Assembly (NCBI RefSeq): GCF_037975245.1
Contig: NC_092577.1
Location: 1,920,001-1,958,500 of the forward strand
Direction of reading: 5' to 3'
Origin: Apostichopus japonicus
Lineage: Eukaryota; Echinodermata; Holothuroidea; Aspidochirotida; Stichopodidae
Length of the DNA stretch: 38,500 bases
In this document: in pieces, positions 1-13,682 of the stretch
How the letters are laid out: every line of letters starts with the position of its first letter
How positions within the stretch are numbered: the first letter of the stretch is position 1
Position numbers and translations under genes: made by a program
Notes under the pieces: generated by a model
Seen by the model: only the letters and a program-made list of their open reading frames with translations
What the model was told of the DNA's origin: nothing
Database searches by the model: none

Positions 1-451
1 AGATTGTGTGGACAATGCTTACTGAGCACTCTATTTTGTACTTTTAGAAATGAATCCAGTTACATTCAGTTATTGCCAGGAACTGCAGAACATGATATAG
101 GTTAAAGCACAATTAATCTTAGGTTTTTGTCTCAAAAATACCCACTGCAACTGTTGCTAAGGTACACACATGTTTGAATTGCGTAGAATATAGAACCTGT
201 ACATTTTCCTAAATATTATAGATTTTCTAGTGCTTTCAAATCTGGCATAGTAACTCCACATTTCTTACTGTGTATACCTTCTTCATTGTACACATGTTTG
301 GATATTGTGGACAATATAACCTATTCATTCTATATTGCAGATCAATATCAATTATTAAATATTAGAATATAATATTTGCATGTGATTCTATTTTCCATTA
401 ACCAGCTGTATCAAGGCAATGCAGTTAATGATTTTATATATGCTTTTTCAA

Positions 452-2450
452 CAGGCAATGGAAAGGGCTCTTGAAGTGTTCCAACCATTTCTTTTCCTAA
501 AGATGGATGTTAATATCACTGGTACAGGTAGGTTCACAGAGGGCAATGACTTGAAGTTAATTGTGTAATAAACAGATTAGAAGATTAATGACTGCTTCAT
601 TTACAATTGTCGTTGTGTGAGTTACCCGATCTGAATCAGCCTTAACCTTCAACATTAATACAGTATCTCCTTTTCCAGTCTCTGGGGACAATTGTTTTGT
701 AAGTGAATCAATTGAAATGAGGTTCAAGCACACTCAAGCCTGTTTGTAGTCACTTGTACTCACTAACATTGTACTCTTGTACAGTTTCAGATTGTGTGGA
801 CAATGCTTAATGTGTATTTTACCTTGTAACTGGCCTAAACAAAATAGGCATGAACGAAAAAAATATAAATACTGTGACTCCTCTTTCAGTCTTGCAGACA
901 ATATTTGTCCAAATGAATCAATTGAACTTAGGTTCAAGCACAATCAAACCATGTTAGAATTTACTTCAGCTCCTAACATTGTACTCTTATACAGTTTCAG
1001 ATTGTGTGGACAATGCTTACTGAGCACTCTATTTTGTACTTTTAGAAATGAATCCAGTTACATTAAGTTATTGCCCGGACCTGCAGAACATGATATAGGT
1101 TAAAGCACAATTAATCTTAGGTTTTTGTCTCAAAAATACCCACTGCAACTGTTGCTAAAGTACACACATGTTTGAATTGCGTAGAATATAGAACCTGTAC
1201 ATTTTCCTAAATATTATAGATTTTCAAGTGCTTTCAAATCTGGCATAGTAACTCCACATTTCTTACTGTGTATACCTTCTTCATTGTACACATGTTTGGA
1301 TATTGTGGACAATATAACCTATTCATTCTATATTGCAGATCAATATCAATTATTAAATATTAGAATATAATATTTGCATGTGATTCTATTTTCCATTAAC
1401 CAGCTGTATCAAGGCAATGCAGTTAATGATTTTATATATGCTTTTTCAACAGGCAATGGAAAGGGCTCTTGAAGTGTTCCAACCATTTCTTTTCCTAAAG
1501 ATGGATGTTAATATCACTGGTACAGGTAGGTTCACAGAGGGCAATGACTTGAAGTTAATTGTGTAATAAACAGATTAGAAGATTAATGACTGCTTCATTT
1601 ACAATTGTCGTTGTGTGAGTTACCCGATCTGAATCAGCCTTAACCTTCAACATTAATACAGTATCTCCTTTTCCAGTCTCTGGGGACAATTGTTTTGTAA
1701 GTGAATCAATTGAAATGAGGTTCAAGCACACTCAAGCCTGTTTGTAGTCACTTGTACTCACTAACATTGTACTCTTGTACAGTTTCAGATTGTGTGGACA
1801 ATGCTTAATGTGTATTTTACCTTGTAACTGGCCTAAACAAACTAGGCATGAACGAAAAAAATATAAATACTGTGACTCCTCTTTCAGTCTTGCAGACAAT
1901 ATTTGTCCAAATGAATCAATTGAACTTAGGTTCAAGCACAATCAAACCATGTTAGTATTTAATTGAGCTCCTAACATTGTACTCTTATACAGTTTCAGAT
2001 TGTGTGGACAATGCTTACTGTGCACTTCACTCTATTTTGTACTTTTAGAAATTAATCCAGTTGTTACATTCAGTTATTGCCAGGAACTGCAGAACATGAT
2101 ATAGGTTAAAGCACAATTAATCTTAGGTTTTTGTCCAAACAATACCCACTGCAACTTTTGCTAAAGTGCACACTTGTTTGGATTGTGTAGAATATAGAAC
2201 CTGTACATTTTCCTAAATATTATAGATTTTCTAGTGCAGTCAAATCTGGCATAGTAAGTCCACATTTCTTACTGTACCTTCTTCATTTTACACAGGTTTG
2301 GATATTGTGGACAATATAACCTATTCATCCTATATTGCAGATTAATATCAATTATTAAATATCATATTATAATAAAAAAGGTGATTCTATTTTCCATTAA
2401 CCAGCTGTATCAAGGCAATGTAGTTAATGGCTTTATATATGCTTTTTCAA
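452..2450. repeat. Two nearly identical 998-bp units (recent duplication)
   Basis: Positions 1 to about 1960 match the sequence 998 bp downstream almost base for base. Both copies share private variants such as TACTGAGCACTC, CACTAACATTG and GGTACAGGTAGGTTCACAG. The two copies differ at only scattered positions, for example AAAATAGG against AACTAGG near 842 and 1840. Other units in the array differ from these by far more, so this pair was probably copied or homogenised recently. Confidence 0.85.
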
Positions 2451-4418
2451 CAGGCAATGGAAAGGGCTCTTGAAGTGTTCCAACCATTCCTTTTCCTTGA
2501 GATGGATGTTAATATCACTGGTAGGTTAACTGAGGGCAATGACTTTAAGTTAATTGTGTATTAAACAGATTAGAAGATTAATGACTGCTTTAGTTCAATT
2601 GTCGTTGTGTAAGTTACCTGATCTGAATCAGTCTTAACCTTAAACATTAATATCTCATTTTCCAGTCTCTGGGGAAAATTGTTTTGTAAGTGAATCAATT
2701 GAACTTAGATTCAAGCACAATCAAGACATGTTTGTAGTCACTTGTACTCCTAACATTGTACTGTTGTACAGTTTCAGATTGTGTGGACAATGCTTGATGT
2801 GTACTTTACCTTTTAACTGGCCTTAAAACAAAATAGGCATGAACAAAAAAAAATTAAATACTGTGACTCCTCTTTCAGTCTTTGCAGTCAATATTTGTCC
2901 AAATGAATCAATTGAACTTAATTTCAAGCACAATCAAACCATGTTAGTATTTACTTGAGCTCCTGACATTGTACTCTTATACAGTTTCAGACTGTGTGGA
3001 CAATGCTTACTGTGCACTCTAATTTGTACTTTTAGAAATTAATCCAGTTCTTACATTCAGTTATTGCCAGAACTGCAGAATATGATACTGTATAGGTTAA
3101 AGCGTAATTAATCTTAGAGTTTTTTCTCAACAATACCCACTGCAACTGTTGCTAAAGTGCACACTTGTTTGGATTGTGTAGAATATAGAACCTGTACATT
3201 TTCCTAAATATTATAGATTTTCTAGTGCAGTCAAATCTGGCATAGTATTTCCACATTTTTTAATGTACCTTCTTCATTGTACACAGGTTTGGAAATTGTG
3301 TACAATATAACCTATTCATTCTATATTGCAGATTAATATTAATTATTAAATATTATAATGTAATAAAGCATGTGATTCTATTTTCTATTTACCAGCTGTA
3401 TCAAGGCAATGTAGTTAATGACCTTATATGCTTTTTCAACAGGCAATGGAAAGGGCTCTTGAAGTGTTCAACCATTTCTTTTCCTGAAGATGGACATTAA
3501 TATCACTGGTAGGTTAACTGAGGGCAATGACTTGCAGTTCATGTGTAATAAACAGATTAGAAGATTAAAGACTGCTTCAGTTACGATTGTCGTTGTGTAA
3601 GTTACCCGATCTGAATCAGCCTTAACCTTCAACACTAATATCTCCTTTTCTAGTCTCTGGGGACAATAGTTTTGTAAGTGAATCAATTTAACTTAGGCTC
3701 AAGCACACTCAAGCCATGTTTGTAGTTGCTTGTACTCCTAACATTGTACTCTTGTACAGTTTCAGATTGTGTGGACAATGATTAATGTGTACTTTACCTT
3801 GTAACTGGCCTAAACAAAATAGGGATGAACGAAAAAATATAAATACTGTGACTCCTCTTTCAGTCTTTGCAGACAATATTTGTCCAAATGAATCAATGGA
3901 AGTAAAGTTCAAGCACAATCAAACCATGTTAGTATTAACTTCCGCCCCTAACATTGTACTTTTATACAGTTTCAGATTGTGTGGACAATACTTACTGTGC
4001 ACTTTATTTTGTACTGTTATAAATTAATCCAGTTCTTACATTCAGCTAATGCCAGGAACTGCAGATCATGATATAGGTTAAAGCACAATTAATCTTAGGT
4101 TTTTGTCCCAACAATAACCACTGCAACTGTTGCTAAAGTGCACACTTGTTTGGATTGTGTAGAATATAGAACCTGTACATTTTCCTAAATATTATAGATT
4201 TTCTAGTGCAGTCAAATCTGGCATAGTAATTCCACATTTCTTACTGTACCTTCTTCATTGTACACAGGTTGTGATATTGTGGACAATATAACCTATTCAT
4301 TCTATATTGCAGATGAATATCAATTATTATATATTAGAATACGTAAAGAATGTGATTCTATTTTCCATTAACCAGCTGTATCAAAGCAATGTAGTTCATG
4401 ACTTTATATGCTTTTCAA

Positions 4419-5121
4419 CAGGCAATGGAAAGGGCTCTTGAAGTGTTCCAACCATTTCTTTTCCTAAACATGGACATTTGCCTAATGTGTATTTTACCTT
4501 GTAACTGGCCTAATCAAAATAGGCATGAACAAAAAAATATAAATACTGTGACTCCTCTTTCAGTCTTTGCAGACAATATTTGTCCAAATGAACCAATTGA
4601 ACTTAAGTTCAAGCACAATCAAACCATGTTAGTATTTACTTGTACTCCTAACATTGTACTCTTGTACAGTTTCAGATTGTGTGGACAATGCTAACTGTGC
4701 ACTCTCTTTTGTACTTTTAGAAATTAATCCAGTTGTTACATTCAGCTATTGTCAATAACTGCAGATCATGATATAGCTTAAGCACAATTAATCTAAGAGT
4801 TTTGTCTCAACAATACCCACTGCAACTGTTGCTAAAGTGCACTGATGTTTGGATTGTGTAGAATATAGAACCTGTACATTTTCCTAAATATTATAGATTT
4901 TCTAGTGCAGTCAAATCTGGCATAGTAACTCCACGTTTCTAACTGTACCTTCTGCATTGTACACAGGTTTGGATATTGTGTACAATATAACCTATTCATG
5001 CTATATTGCAGATTATTATCAATTATTAAATATTACAATATAATAAAGTAAGTGATTCTATTTTCCATTAACCAGCTGTATCAAAGCAACGTAGTTAATG
5101 ACTTTATATATGCTTTTTCAA
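4419..5121. repeat. Array unit with ~280-bp internal deletion
   Basis: This unit is only 703 bp long. Around 4473-4480, the sequence after ATGGACATT jumps directly to GCCTAATGTGTATTTTACC. The GTAGGTT donor-like site, the CTTTTCCAG block and the first part of the first 210-bp subrepeat are missing. The rest of the unit is ordinary. Confidence 0.8.
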
Positions 5122-5578
5122 CAGGCAATGGAAAGGGCTTCTGAGGTGTTCCAACCATTCCTTTTCCTGAAGATGGACCTTAACATCACTGGTAGGTTAA
5201 CTGAGGGCAATGACTTGAAGTTAATTGTGTAATAAACAGATTAGATTAATGACTGCTTCAGTTACGATTGTCGTTGTGTAAGTTACCAGATCAGAAACAG
5301 CCTTAACCTTAAAAGTAAGTGATTCTATTTTCCATTAACCAGCTGTATCAAAGCAATGTAGTTAATGACTTTATATATGCTTTTTCAACAGGCAATGGAA
5401 AGGGCTTCTGAGGTGTTCCAACCATTCCTTTTCCTGAAGATGGACCTTAACATCACTGGTAGGTTAACTGAGGGCAATGACTTGAAGTTAATTGTGTAAT
5501 AAACAGATTAGATTAAAGACTGCTTCAGTTACGATTGTCGTTGTGTAAGTTACCAGATGAGAAACAGCCTTAACCTTA
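5045..5578. repeat. Local 267-bp direct duplication inside a unit
   Basis: The segment 5045-5311 is repeated immediately at 5312-5578, with an offset of exactly 267 bp. Each copy starts AAAGTAAGTGATTC and contains its own CAGGCAATGG block, GTAGGTT site and GTTACCAGAT block. Few differences are visible, for example ATTAATGAC against ATTAAAGAC. It creates an extra CAGGCAATGG landmark at 5389. Confidence 0.9.
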
Positions 5579-6363
5579 AACATTCATATCTCCTTTTCCA
5601 GTCTCTGAAGATAGTTTTGTAATCGAATCAATTGAACTTAGATTCAAGCACACTCAAGCCATGTTTGTAGTCACTTGTACTCCTAACATTGTACTCTTGT
5701 ACAGTTTCAGATTGTGTGGACAATGCTTAATGTGTATTTTACCTAGTAACTGGCCTAATCAAAATAGGCATGAACGAAACAATTTCAATACTGTGACTCC
5801 TCTTTCAGTCTTTGCAGGCAATATTTGTCCAAATGAATCTATAGAACTTAGGTTCAAGCACAATCAAGCCATGTTAGTATAAACTTGCGCTCCTAACATT
5901 GTACTCTTATACAATTTCAGATTGTGTGGACAATGCTTACTGTGTACGCTATAGTGTACTTGTAGAAATTAATCCAGTTCTTTCATTCAGCTATTGCCAG
6001 GATCTGCAGATCATGATATAGGTTAAAGCACAATTAATCTTAGGGTTTTATCTGAACAATAGCCACTGCAACTATTGCTAAAGTGCATGCTTGGATTGTG
6101 TACAATATGGAACCTGTAAATTTTCCTAAATATTATAGATTTTCTAGTGCAGTCAAATCTGGCATAGTAACTCCAAATTTCTTACTGTACCTTCTTCATT
6201 GTACACAGGTTTGGATCTTGTGGACAATATTACCTATTCATTCTTTATTGCAGATTAATATCAATTATTTAATATTATAATATAATAAAGCATGTGATTC
6301 TGTTTTCCATTAACCAGCTGTATCAAGGCAATGTAGTTAATGATTTTATATATGCTTTTTCAA

Positions 6364-7661
6364 CAGGCAATGGAAAGGGCTCTTGAAGTGTTCCAACCAT
6401 TTCTTTTCCTGAAGATGGACGTTAATATCACTGGTAGGTTAAATGAGGGCAATGAATTGAAGTTAATTGTGTAATAAACAGATTAGAAGATCAATGACTG
6501 CTTCAGTTACGATTGTCATTGTGTGAGTTACCCGATCTGAATCAGTCTTAACCTTCAACACTAATATCTCCTTTTCCAGTCTCTGGGACAATTGTTTTGT
6601 AAGTGAATCAATTGAACTTAGGTTCAAGCACAATCAGGCCATGTTTGTAGTCACTTGTACTCCTAACATTGTACTCTTGTACAGTTTCAGATTGTGTGGA
6701 CAATGCTTAATGTGTACTTTACCTTGTAACTAGTCTAATCATAATAGGCAAGAACGAAAAAATTTAAACACTATGACTCCTCTTTCAGTCTTTGCAGACA
6801 ATATTTGTCCAAATGAATCAATTGAACTTAAGTTCAAGCACAATCAAACCATGTTAGTATTTACTTGAGCTCCTAACATTGTAACAATGGAAAGGGCTCT
6901 TGAAGTGTTCCAACCATTTCTTTTCCTGAAGATGGACGTTAATATCACTGGTAGGTTAACTGAGGGCAGTGACATGCAGTTAATGTGTAATAAACAGATT
7001 AGAAGATTAAAGACTGCTTCAGTTACGATTGTCGTTGTGTAAGTTACCCGATCTAAATCAGCCTTAACCTTCAACATAAATATCTCCTTTACCAGTCTCT
7101 GGGGACAATCATTTTGTAAGTGAATCAATTGAAATTACGTTCAAGCACACTCAAGCCTGTTTGTAATCACTTGTACTCCTAACATTGTACTCTTGTACAG
7201 TTTCAGATTGTGTGGACAATGCTTAATGCTTACTGTGCACTCTATTTTCTACTTTTAGAAATTAATCCAGTTACATTCAGTTATTGCCAGGAACTGCAGA
7301 ACATGATATAGGTTAAAGCACAATTAATCTTAGGATTTTGTCCCAACAATACCCACTGCAACTGTTGCTAAAGTACACACATGTTTGAATTGCGTAGAAT
7401 ATAGAACCTGTACATTTTCCTAAATATTATAGATTTTCAAGTGCTGTCAAATCTGGCATAGTAACTCCAAATTTCTTACTGCACGTATACCTTCTTCATT
7501 TTACACAGGTTTGGATATTGTGGACAATATAACCTATTCATTCTATATTGCAGATTACTTTTAATTATTAAATATTATATTGTAATAAAGCATGTGATTC
7601 TATTTTCTATTTACCAGCTGTATCAAGGCAATGTAGTTAATGACTTTATATGCTTTTTCAA
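6364..7661. repeat. Two rearranged units forming a 2.3-kb block (copy 1)
   Basis: A normal unit start at 6364 is cut short near 6880, where CATTGTA is fused to ACAATGGAAAGG and skips ~480 bp of unit. The next unit loses a further ~215 bp near 7216-7230 (CAATGCTTAATGCTTACTG). The CATTGTA/ACAATGG fusion occurs a second time 2296 bp downstream, so the deletion predates a segmental duplication of this block. Confidence 0.85.
6367..6433 (+). other. Exon-like segment A (one example of ~17)
   Basis: Each array unit holds a 67-bp segment bounded by a pyrimidine-rich stretch ending CAACAG and by a G|GTAGGT donor-like site; the example here is a clean copy. Read from GCA it is open and would give about 22 residues beginning A-M-E-R-A-L-E-V. 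The splice-like borders are conserved in nearly all units. However, three copies (near 3460, 7690 and 12158) lack one C in GTGTTCCAAC, which breaks the frame. It may be a decayed duplicated exon or a chance resemblance; I cannot name a protein. Confidence 0.35.
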
Positions 7662-8659
7662 CAGGCAATGGAAAGGGCTCTTGAAGTGTTCAACCATTTG
7701 TTTTCATAAAGATGGACGTTAATATCACTGGTAGGTTCACAGAGGGCAATGACTTACAGTTCATGTGTAATAAACAGATTAGAAGATTAATGACTGCTTC
7801 ATTTACAATTGTCGTTGTGTGAGTTACCCGATCTGAATCAGCCTTAACCTTAAACATTAATACAGTATCTCCTTTTCCAGTCTCTGGGGACAATTGTTTT
7901 GTAAGTGAATCAATTGAAATGAGGTTCAAGCACACTCAAGCCTGTTTGTAGTCACTTGTACTCACTAACATTGTACTCTTGTACAGTTACAGATTGTGTG
8001 GACAATGCTTAATGTGTATTTTACCTTGTAACTTGCCTAAACAAAATAGGCATGAACGAAAAAATATAAATACTGTGACTCCTCTTTGAGGCTCTTTCAG
8101 TCTTGCAGACAATATTTGTCCAAATGAATCAATTGAACTTAGGTTCAAGCACAATCAAACCATGTTAGAATATACTTCAGCTCCTAACATTGTACTCTTA
8201 TACAGTTTCAGATTGTGTGGACAATGCTTACTGTGCACTCTATTTTGTACTTTTAGAAATTAATCCAGTTGTTACATTCAGTTATTGCCCGGACCTGCAG
8301 AACATGATATAGGTTAAAGCACAATTAATCTGAGGTTTTTGTCTCAAAAATACCCACTGCAACTGTTGCTAAAGTGCACACTTGTTTGGACTGTGTAGAA
8401 TATAGAACTTGTGCATCTTCCTTAATATAATAGATTTTCTAGTGCTTTCAAATCTGGCATAGTAACTCCACATTTCTTACTGTACCTTCTTCATTGTACA
8501 CATGTTTGGATCTTGTGGACAATATAACCTATTCATTCTATATTGCAGATGAATATCAATTATTAAATATCATATTATAATGAAAAAAGGTGATTCTATT
8601 TTCCATTAACCAGCTGTATCAAGGCAATGTAGTTAATGGCTTTATATATGCTTTTTCAA

Positions 8660-10155
8660 CAGGCAATGGAAAGGGCTCTTGAAGTGTTCCAACCATTTCT
8701 TTTCCTGAAGATGGACGTTAATATCACTGGTAGGTTAAATGAGGGCAATGAATTGAAGTTAATTGTGTAATAAACAGATTAGAAGATCAATGACTGCTTC
8801 AGTTACGATTGTCATTGTGTGAGTTACCCGATCTGAATCAGCCTTAACCTTCAACACTAATATCTCCTTTTCCAGTCTCTGGGACAATTGTTTTGTAAGT
8901 GAATCAATTGAACTTAGGTTCAAGCACAATCAGGCCATGTTTGTAGTCACTTGTACTCCTAACATTGTACTCTTGTACAGTTTCAGATTGTGTGGACAAT
9001 GCTTAATGTGTACTTTACCTTGTAACTAGTCTAATCATAATAGGCAAGAACGAAAAAATTTAAACACTATGACTCCTCTTTCAGTCTTTGCAGACAATAT
9101 TTGTCCAAATGAATCAATTGAACTTAAGTTCAAGCACAATCAAACCATGTTAGTATTTACTTGAGCTCCTAACATTGTAACAATGGAAAGGGCTCTTGAA
9201 GTGTTCCAACCATTTCTTTTCCTGAAGATGGACGTTAATATCACTGGTAGGTTAACTGAGGGCAATGACATGCAGTTAATGTGTAATAAACAGATTAGAA
9301 GATTAAAGACTGCTTCAGTTACGATTGTCGTTGTGTAAGTTACCCGATCTGAATCAGCCTTAACCTTCAACATAAATATCTCCATTTCCAGTCTCTGGGG
9401 ACAATCGTTTGTAAGTGAATCAATTGAAATTACGTTCAAGCACACTCAAGCCTGTTTGTAATCACTTGTACTCCTAACATTGTACTCTTGTACAGTTTCA
9501 GATTGTGTGGACAATGATTAATGTGTACTTTACCTTGTAACTGGTCTAATCAAAATAGTCATGAATGAAACAATTTAAACACTGTGACTCCTCCTTCAGT
9601 CTTTGCAGACAATATTTGTCCAAATGAATCAATTGAAGTAAAGTTCAAGCACAATCAAACCATGTTAGTATTAACTTGAGCTCCTAACATTGTACTCTTG
9701 TACAATTTCAGATTGTGTGGACAATGCTTACTGTGCACTCTATTTTGTTCTTTTAGAAATTAATCCAGTTCTTACATTCAGTTATTGCCAGGAACTGCAG
9801 AACATGATAAAGGTTAAAGCACAATTAATCTTAGGTTTTTGTCTCAAAAATACCCACTGCAACTGTTGCTAAAGTACACACATGTTTGGATTGTGTAGAA
9901 TATAGAACCTGTACATTTTCCTAAATATTATAGATTTTTAGTGCACCCAAATCTGGCATAGTAACTCCACATTTCTTCATGTTCCTTCTTCATTGTACAC
10001 ATGTTTGGATCTTGTGGACAATATAACCTATTCATTCTATATTGCAGATTAATATCAATGATTAAATATCATATTTTAACAAAAGAGGTGATTCTTTTTT
10101 TCCATTAATCAGCTGTATCAAAGCAATGTAGTTAATGAATTTATATACTTTTCAA
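8660..10155. repeat. 2.3-kb block (copy 2) with shared deletion junction
   Basis: From 8660 to about 9500 the sequence follows 6364-7200 at a constant offset of 2296 bp. Shared details include TAAATGAGGGCAATGAATTG, the CATTGTAACAATGG fusion near 9177 and AATTACGTTCAAGC. Beyond about 9500 the second copy keeps the subrepeats that copy 1 lost, so that loss happened after the duplication or the two were reshuffled. Confidence 0.85.
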
Positions 10156-13100
10156 CAGGCAATGGAAAGGGCTCCTGAAGTGTTCCAACCATTCCTTTTC
10201 CTTGAGATGTACGTTAATATCACTGGTAGGTTAACTGAGGGCAATGACTTGAAGTTAATTGTGTATTAAACAGATTAGAAGATTAATGACTGCTTTAGTT
10301 CAATTGTCGTTGTGTAAGTTACCTGATCTGAATCAGCCTTAACCTTCAACATTAATATCTCATTTTCCAGTCTCTGGGGAAAATAGTTTTGTAAGTGAAT
10401 CAATTGAACTTAGATTCAAGCACAATCAAGCCATGATTGTAGTCACTTGTACTCCTAATATTGTACTGTTGTACAGTTTCAGATTGTGTGGACAATGATT
10501 AATGTGTACTTTACCTTGTAACTGGCCTAAAAACAAAATAGGCATGAACAAAAACATTTAAATACTGTGACTCCTCTTTCAGTCTTTGCAGACAATATTT
10601 GTCCAAATGAATCAATTAAACTTAAGTTCAAGCACAATCAAACCATGTTAGTATTTACTTGAGCTCCTAACATTGTACTCTTATACAGTTTCAGACTGTG
10701 TGGACAATGCTTACTGTGCACTCTAATTTGTACTTTTAGAAATTAATCCAGTTCTTACATTCAGTTATTGCTTGAACTGCAGAATATGATACTGTATAGG
10801 TTAAAGCGCAATTAATCTTAGAGTTTTTTCTCAACAATTCCCACTGCAATTGTTGTTAAAGTGCACCGATGTTTGGATTGTGTAGAATATAGAGCCTGTA
10901 CATTTTCATAAATATTACAAATTTTCTAGTGCTTTCAAATCTGGCATAGTAATTCCACATTTCTTAATGTACCTTCTTCATTGTACACAGGTTTGGATAT
11001 TGTGGACAATATAACCTATTCATTCTATACTGCAGATTAATATCAATTATTACATATTATAATATAATAAAGCATGTGATTCTATTTTCTATTTACCAGC
11101 TGTATCAAGGCAATGTAGTTAATGACTTTATATGCTTTTTCAACAGGCAATGGAAAGGGCTCTTGAAGTGTTCCAACCATTTCTTTTCCTGAAGATGGAC
11201 GTTAATATCACTGGTAGGTTAACTGAGGGCAATGACTTGTAGTTCATGTGTAATAAACAGATTAGAAGATTAAAGACTGCTTCAGTTACGATTGTCGTTG
11301 TGTAAGTTACCCGATCTGAATCAGCCTTAACCTTCAACATTAATATCTCCTTTTCTAGTCTCTGGGGACAATAGTTTTGTAAGTGAATCAATTGAACTTA
11401 GGTTCAAGCACACTCAAGCCATGTTTGTAGTCACTTGTACTCCTAACATTGTACTCTTGTACAGTTTCAGATTGTGTGGACAATGCTTAATGTGTTTTTT
11501 ACCTTGTAACTGGCCTAAACAAAATAGGGATGAACGAAAAAATATAAATACTGTGACTCCTCTTTCAGTCTTTGCAGACAATATTTGTCCAAATGAATCA
11601 ATTGAAGTAAAGTTTAAGCACAATCAAACCATGTTAGTATTAACTTCCGCTCCTAACATTGTACTTTTATACAGTTTCAGATTGTGTGGACAATACTTAC
11701 TGTGCACTTTATTTTGTACTGTTATAAATTAATCCAGTTCTTACATTCAGCTAATGCCAGGAACTGCAGATCATGATATAGGTTAAAGCACAATTAATCT
11801 TAGGTTTTTGTCCCAACAATACCCACTGCAACTGTTGCTAAAGTGCACACTTGTTTGGATTGTGTAGAATATAGAACCTGTACATTTTCCTAAATATTAT
11901 AGATTTTCTAGTGCAGTCAAATCTGGCATAGTAACTGCAAATTTCTTACTGTACCTTCTTCATTGTACACAGGTTTGGATATTGTGGACAATATTACCTA
12001 TTCATTCTTTATTGCAGATTAATATCAATTATTTAAAATTATAATATAATAAAGCATGTGATTCTGTTTTCCATTAACCAGCTGTATCAAGGCAATGTAG
12101 TTAATGATTTTATATATGCTTTTTCAACAGGCAATGGAAAGGGCTCTTGAAGTGTTCAACCATTTCTTTTCCTGAAGATGGACGTTAATATCACTGGTAG
12201 GTTAACTGAGGGCAATGACTTGTAGTTCATGTGTTATAAACAGATTAGAAGATTAAAGACTGCTTCAGTTACGATTGTCGTTGTGTAAGTTACCCGATCT
12301 GAATCAGCCTTAAACTTCAACATTAATATCTCCTTTTCTAGTCTCTGGGGACAATAGTTTTGTAAGTGAATCAATTGAACTTAGGTTCAAGCACACTCAA
12401 GCCATGTTTGTAGTCACTTGTACTCCTAACATTGTACTCTTGTACAGTTTCAGATTGTGTGGACAATGCTTAATGTGTACTTTACCTTGTAACTGGCCTA
12501 AAAACAAAATAGGCATGAACAAAAACATTTAAATACTGTGACTCCTCTTTCAGTCTTTGCAGACAATATTTGTCCAAATGAATCAATTAAACTTAAGTTC
12601 AAGCACAATCAAACCATGTTAGTATTTACTTGAGCTCCTAACATTGTACTCTTATACAGTTTCAGACTGTGTGGACAATGCTTACTGTGCACTCTAATTT
12701 GTACTTTTAGAAATTAATCCAGTTCTTACATTCAGTTATTGCTTGAACTGCAGAATATGATACTGTATAGGTTAAAGCGCAATTAATCTTAGAGTTTTTT
12801 CTCAACAATTCCCACTGCAATTGTTGTTAAAGTGCACCGATGTTTGGATTGTGTAGAATATAGAGCCTGTACATTTTCCTAAATATTATAAATTTTCTAG
12901 TGCTTTCAAATCTGGCATAGTAATTCCACATTTCTTAATGTACCTTCTTCATTGTACACAGATTTGGATATTGTGTACAATATAACCCATTCATTCTATA
13001 CTGCAGATTAATATCAATTATTAAATATTATAATATAATAAAGCATGTGATTCTATTTTCTATTTACCAGCTGTATCAAGGCAATGTAGTTAATGACTTT

Positions 13101-13329
13101 ATATATGCTTTTTCAACAGGCAATGGAAAGGGATCTTGAAGTGTTCCAACCATTCCTTTTCCTGAAGATGGACGTTAACATCACTGGTAGGTTAACTGAG
13201 GGCAATGACTTGAAGTTAATTGTGTAATAAACAGATTAGATTAATGACTGCTTCAGTTACGATTGTCGTTGTGTAAGTTACCAGATCTGAAAGAGCCTTA
13301 ACGTTAAACATTCATATCTCCTTTTCCAG

Positions 13330-13682
13330 TCTCTGAAGATAGTTTTGTAATCGAATCAATTGAACTTAGGTTCAAGCACACTCAAGCCATGTTTTTAGTC
13401 ACTTGTACTCCTAACATTGTACTCTTGTACAGTTTCAGATTGTGTGGACAATGCTTAATGTGTATTTTACCTAGTAACTGGCCTAATCAAAATAGGCATG
13501 AACGAAACAATTTCAATACTGTGACTCCTCTTTCAGTCTTTGCAGGCAATATTTCTCCAAATGGATCTATAGAACTTAGGTTCAAGCACAATCAAGCCAT
13601 GTTAGTATTAACTTGCGCTCCTAACATTGTACTCTTATACAATTTCAGATTGTGTGGACAATGCTTACTGTGCACGCTATAG
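13330..13682 (+). other. Exon-like open segment B, two ~70-residue modules
   Basis: After CTCCTTTTCCAG the sequence is open in one frame through two 210-bp subrepeats to a TAG. Both modules share E-S/G-S-I-E-L-R-F-K-H-Q and end in a cysteine cluster (R-L-C-G-Q-C-L-x-C). The 210-bp period is a multiple of three, so an open frame in one subrepeat tends to be carried into the next. In about half of the other units the second module has TGA (ACTTGAGCTCC). This is a possible relic of a coding exon, not a supported gene. Confidence 0.3.

Noticed and set aside
6844-7128. Minus-strand open frames in the array with I-V-T-E-A-V-F-N-L-L-I-C (also at 3468, 7690, 9140, 11140)
   Set aside because: They run across the splice-like borders and spacer of the repeat and recur only because the unit recurs. 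They contain no recognisable domain.
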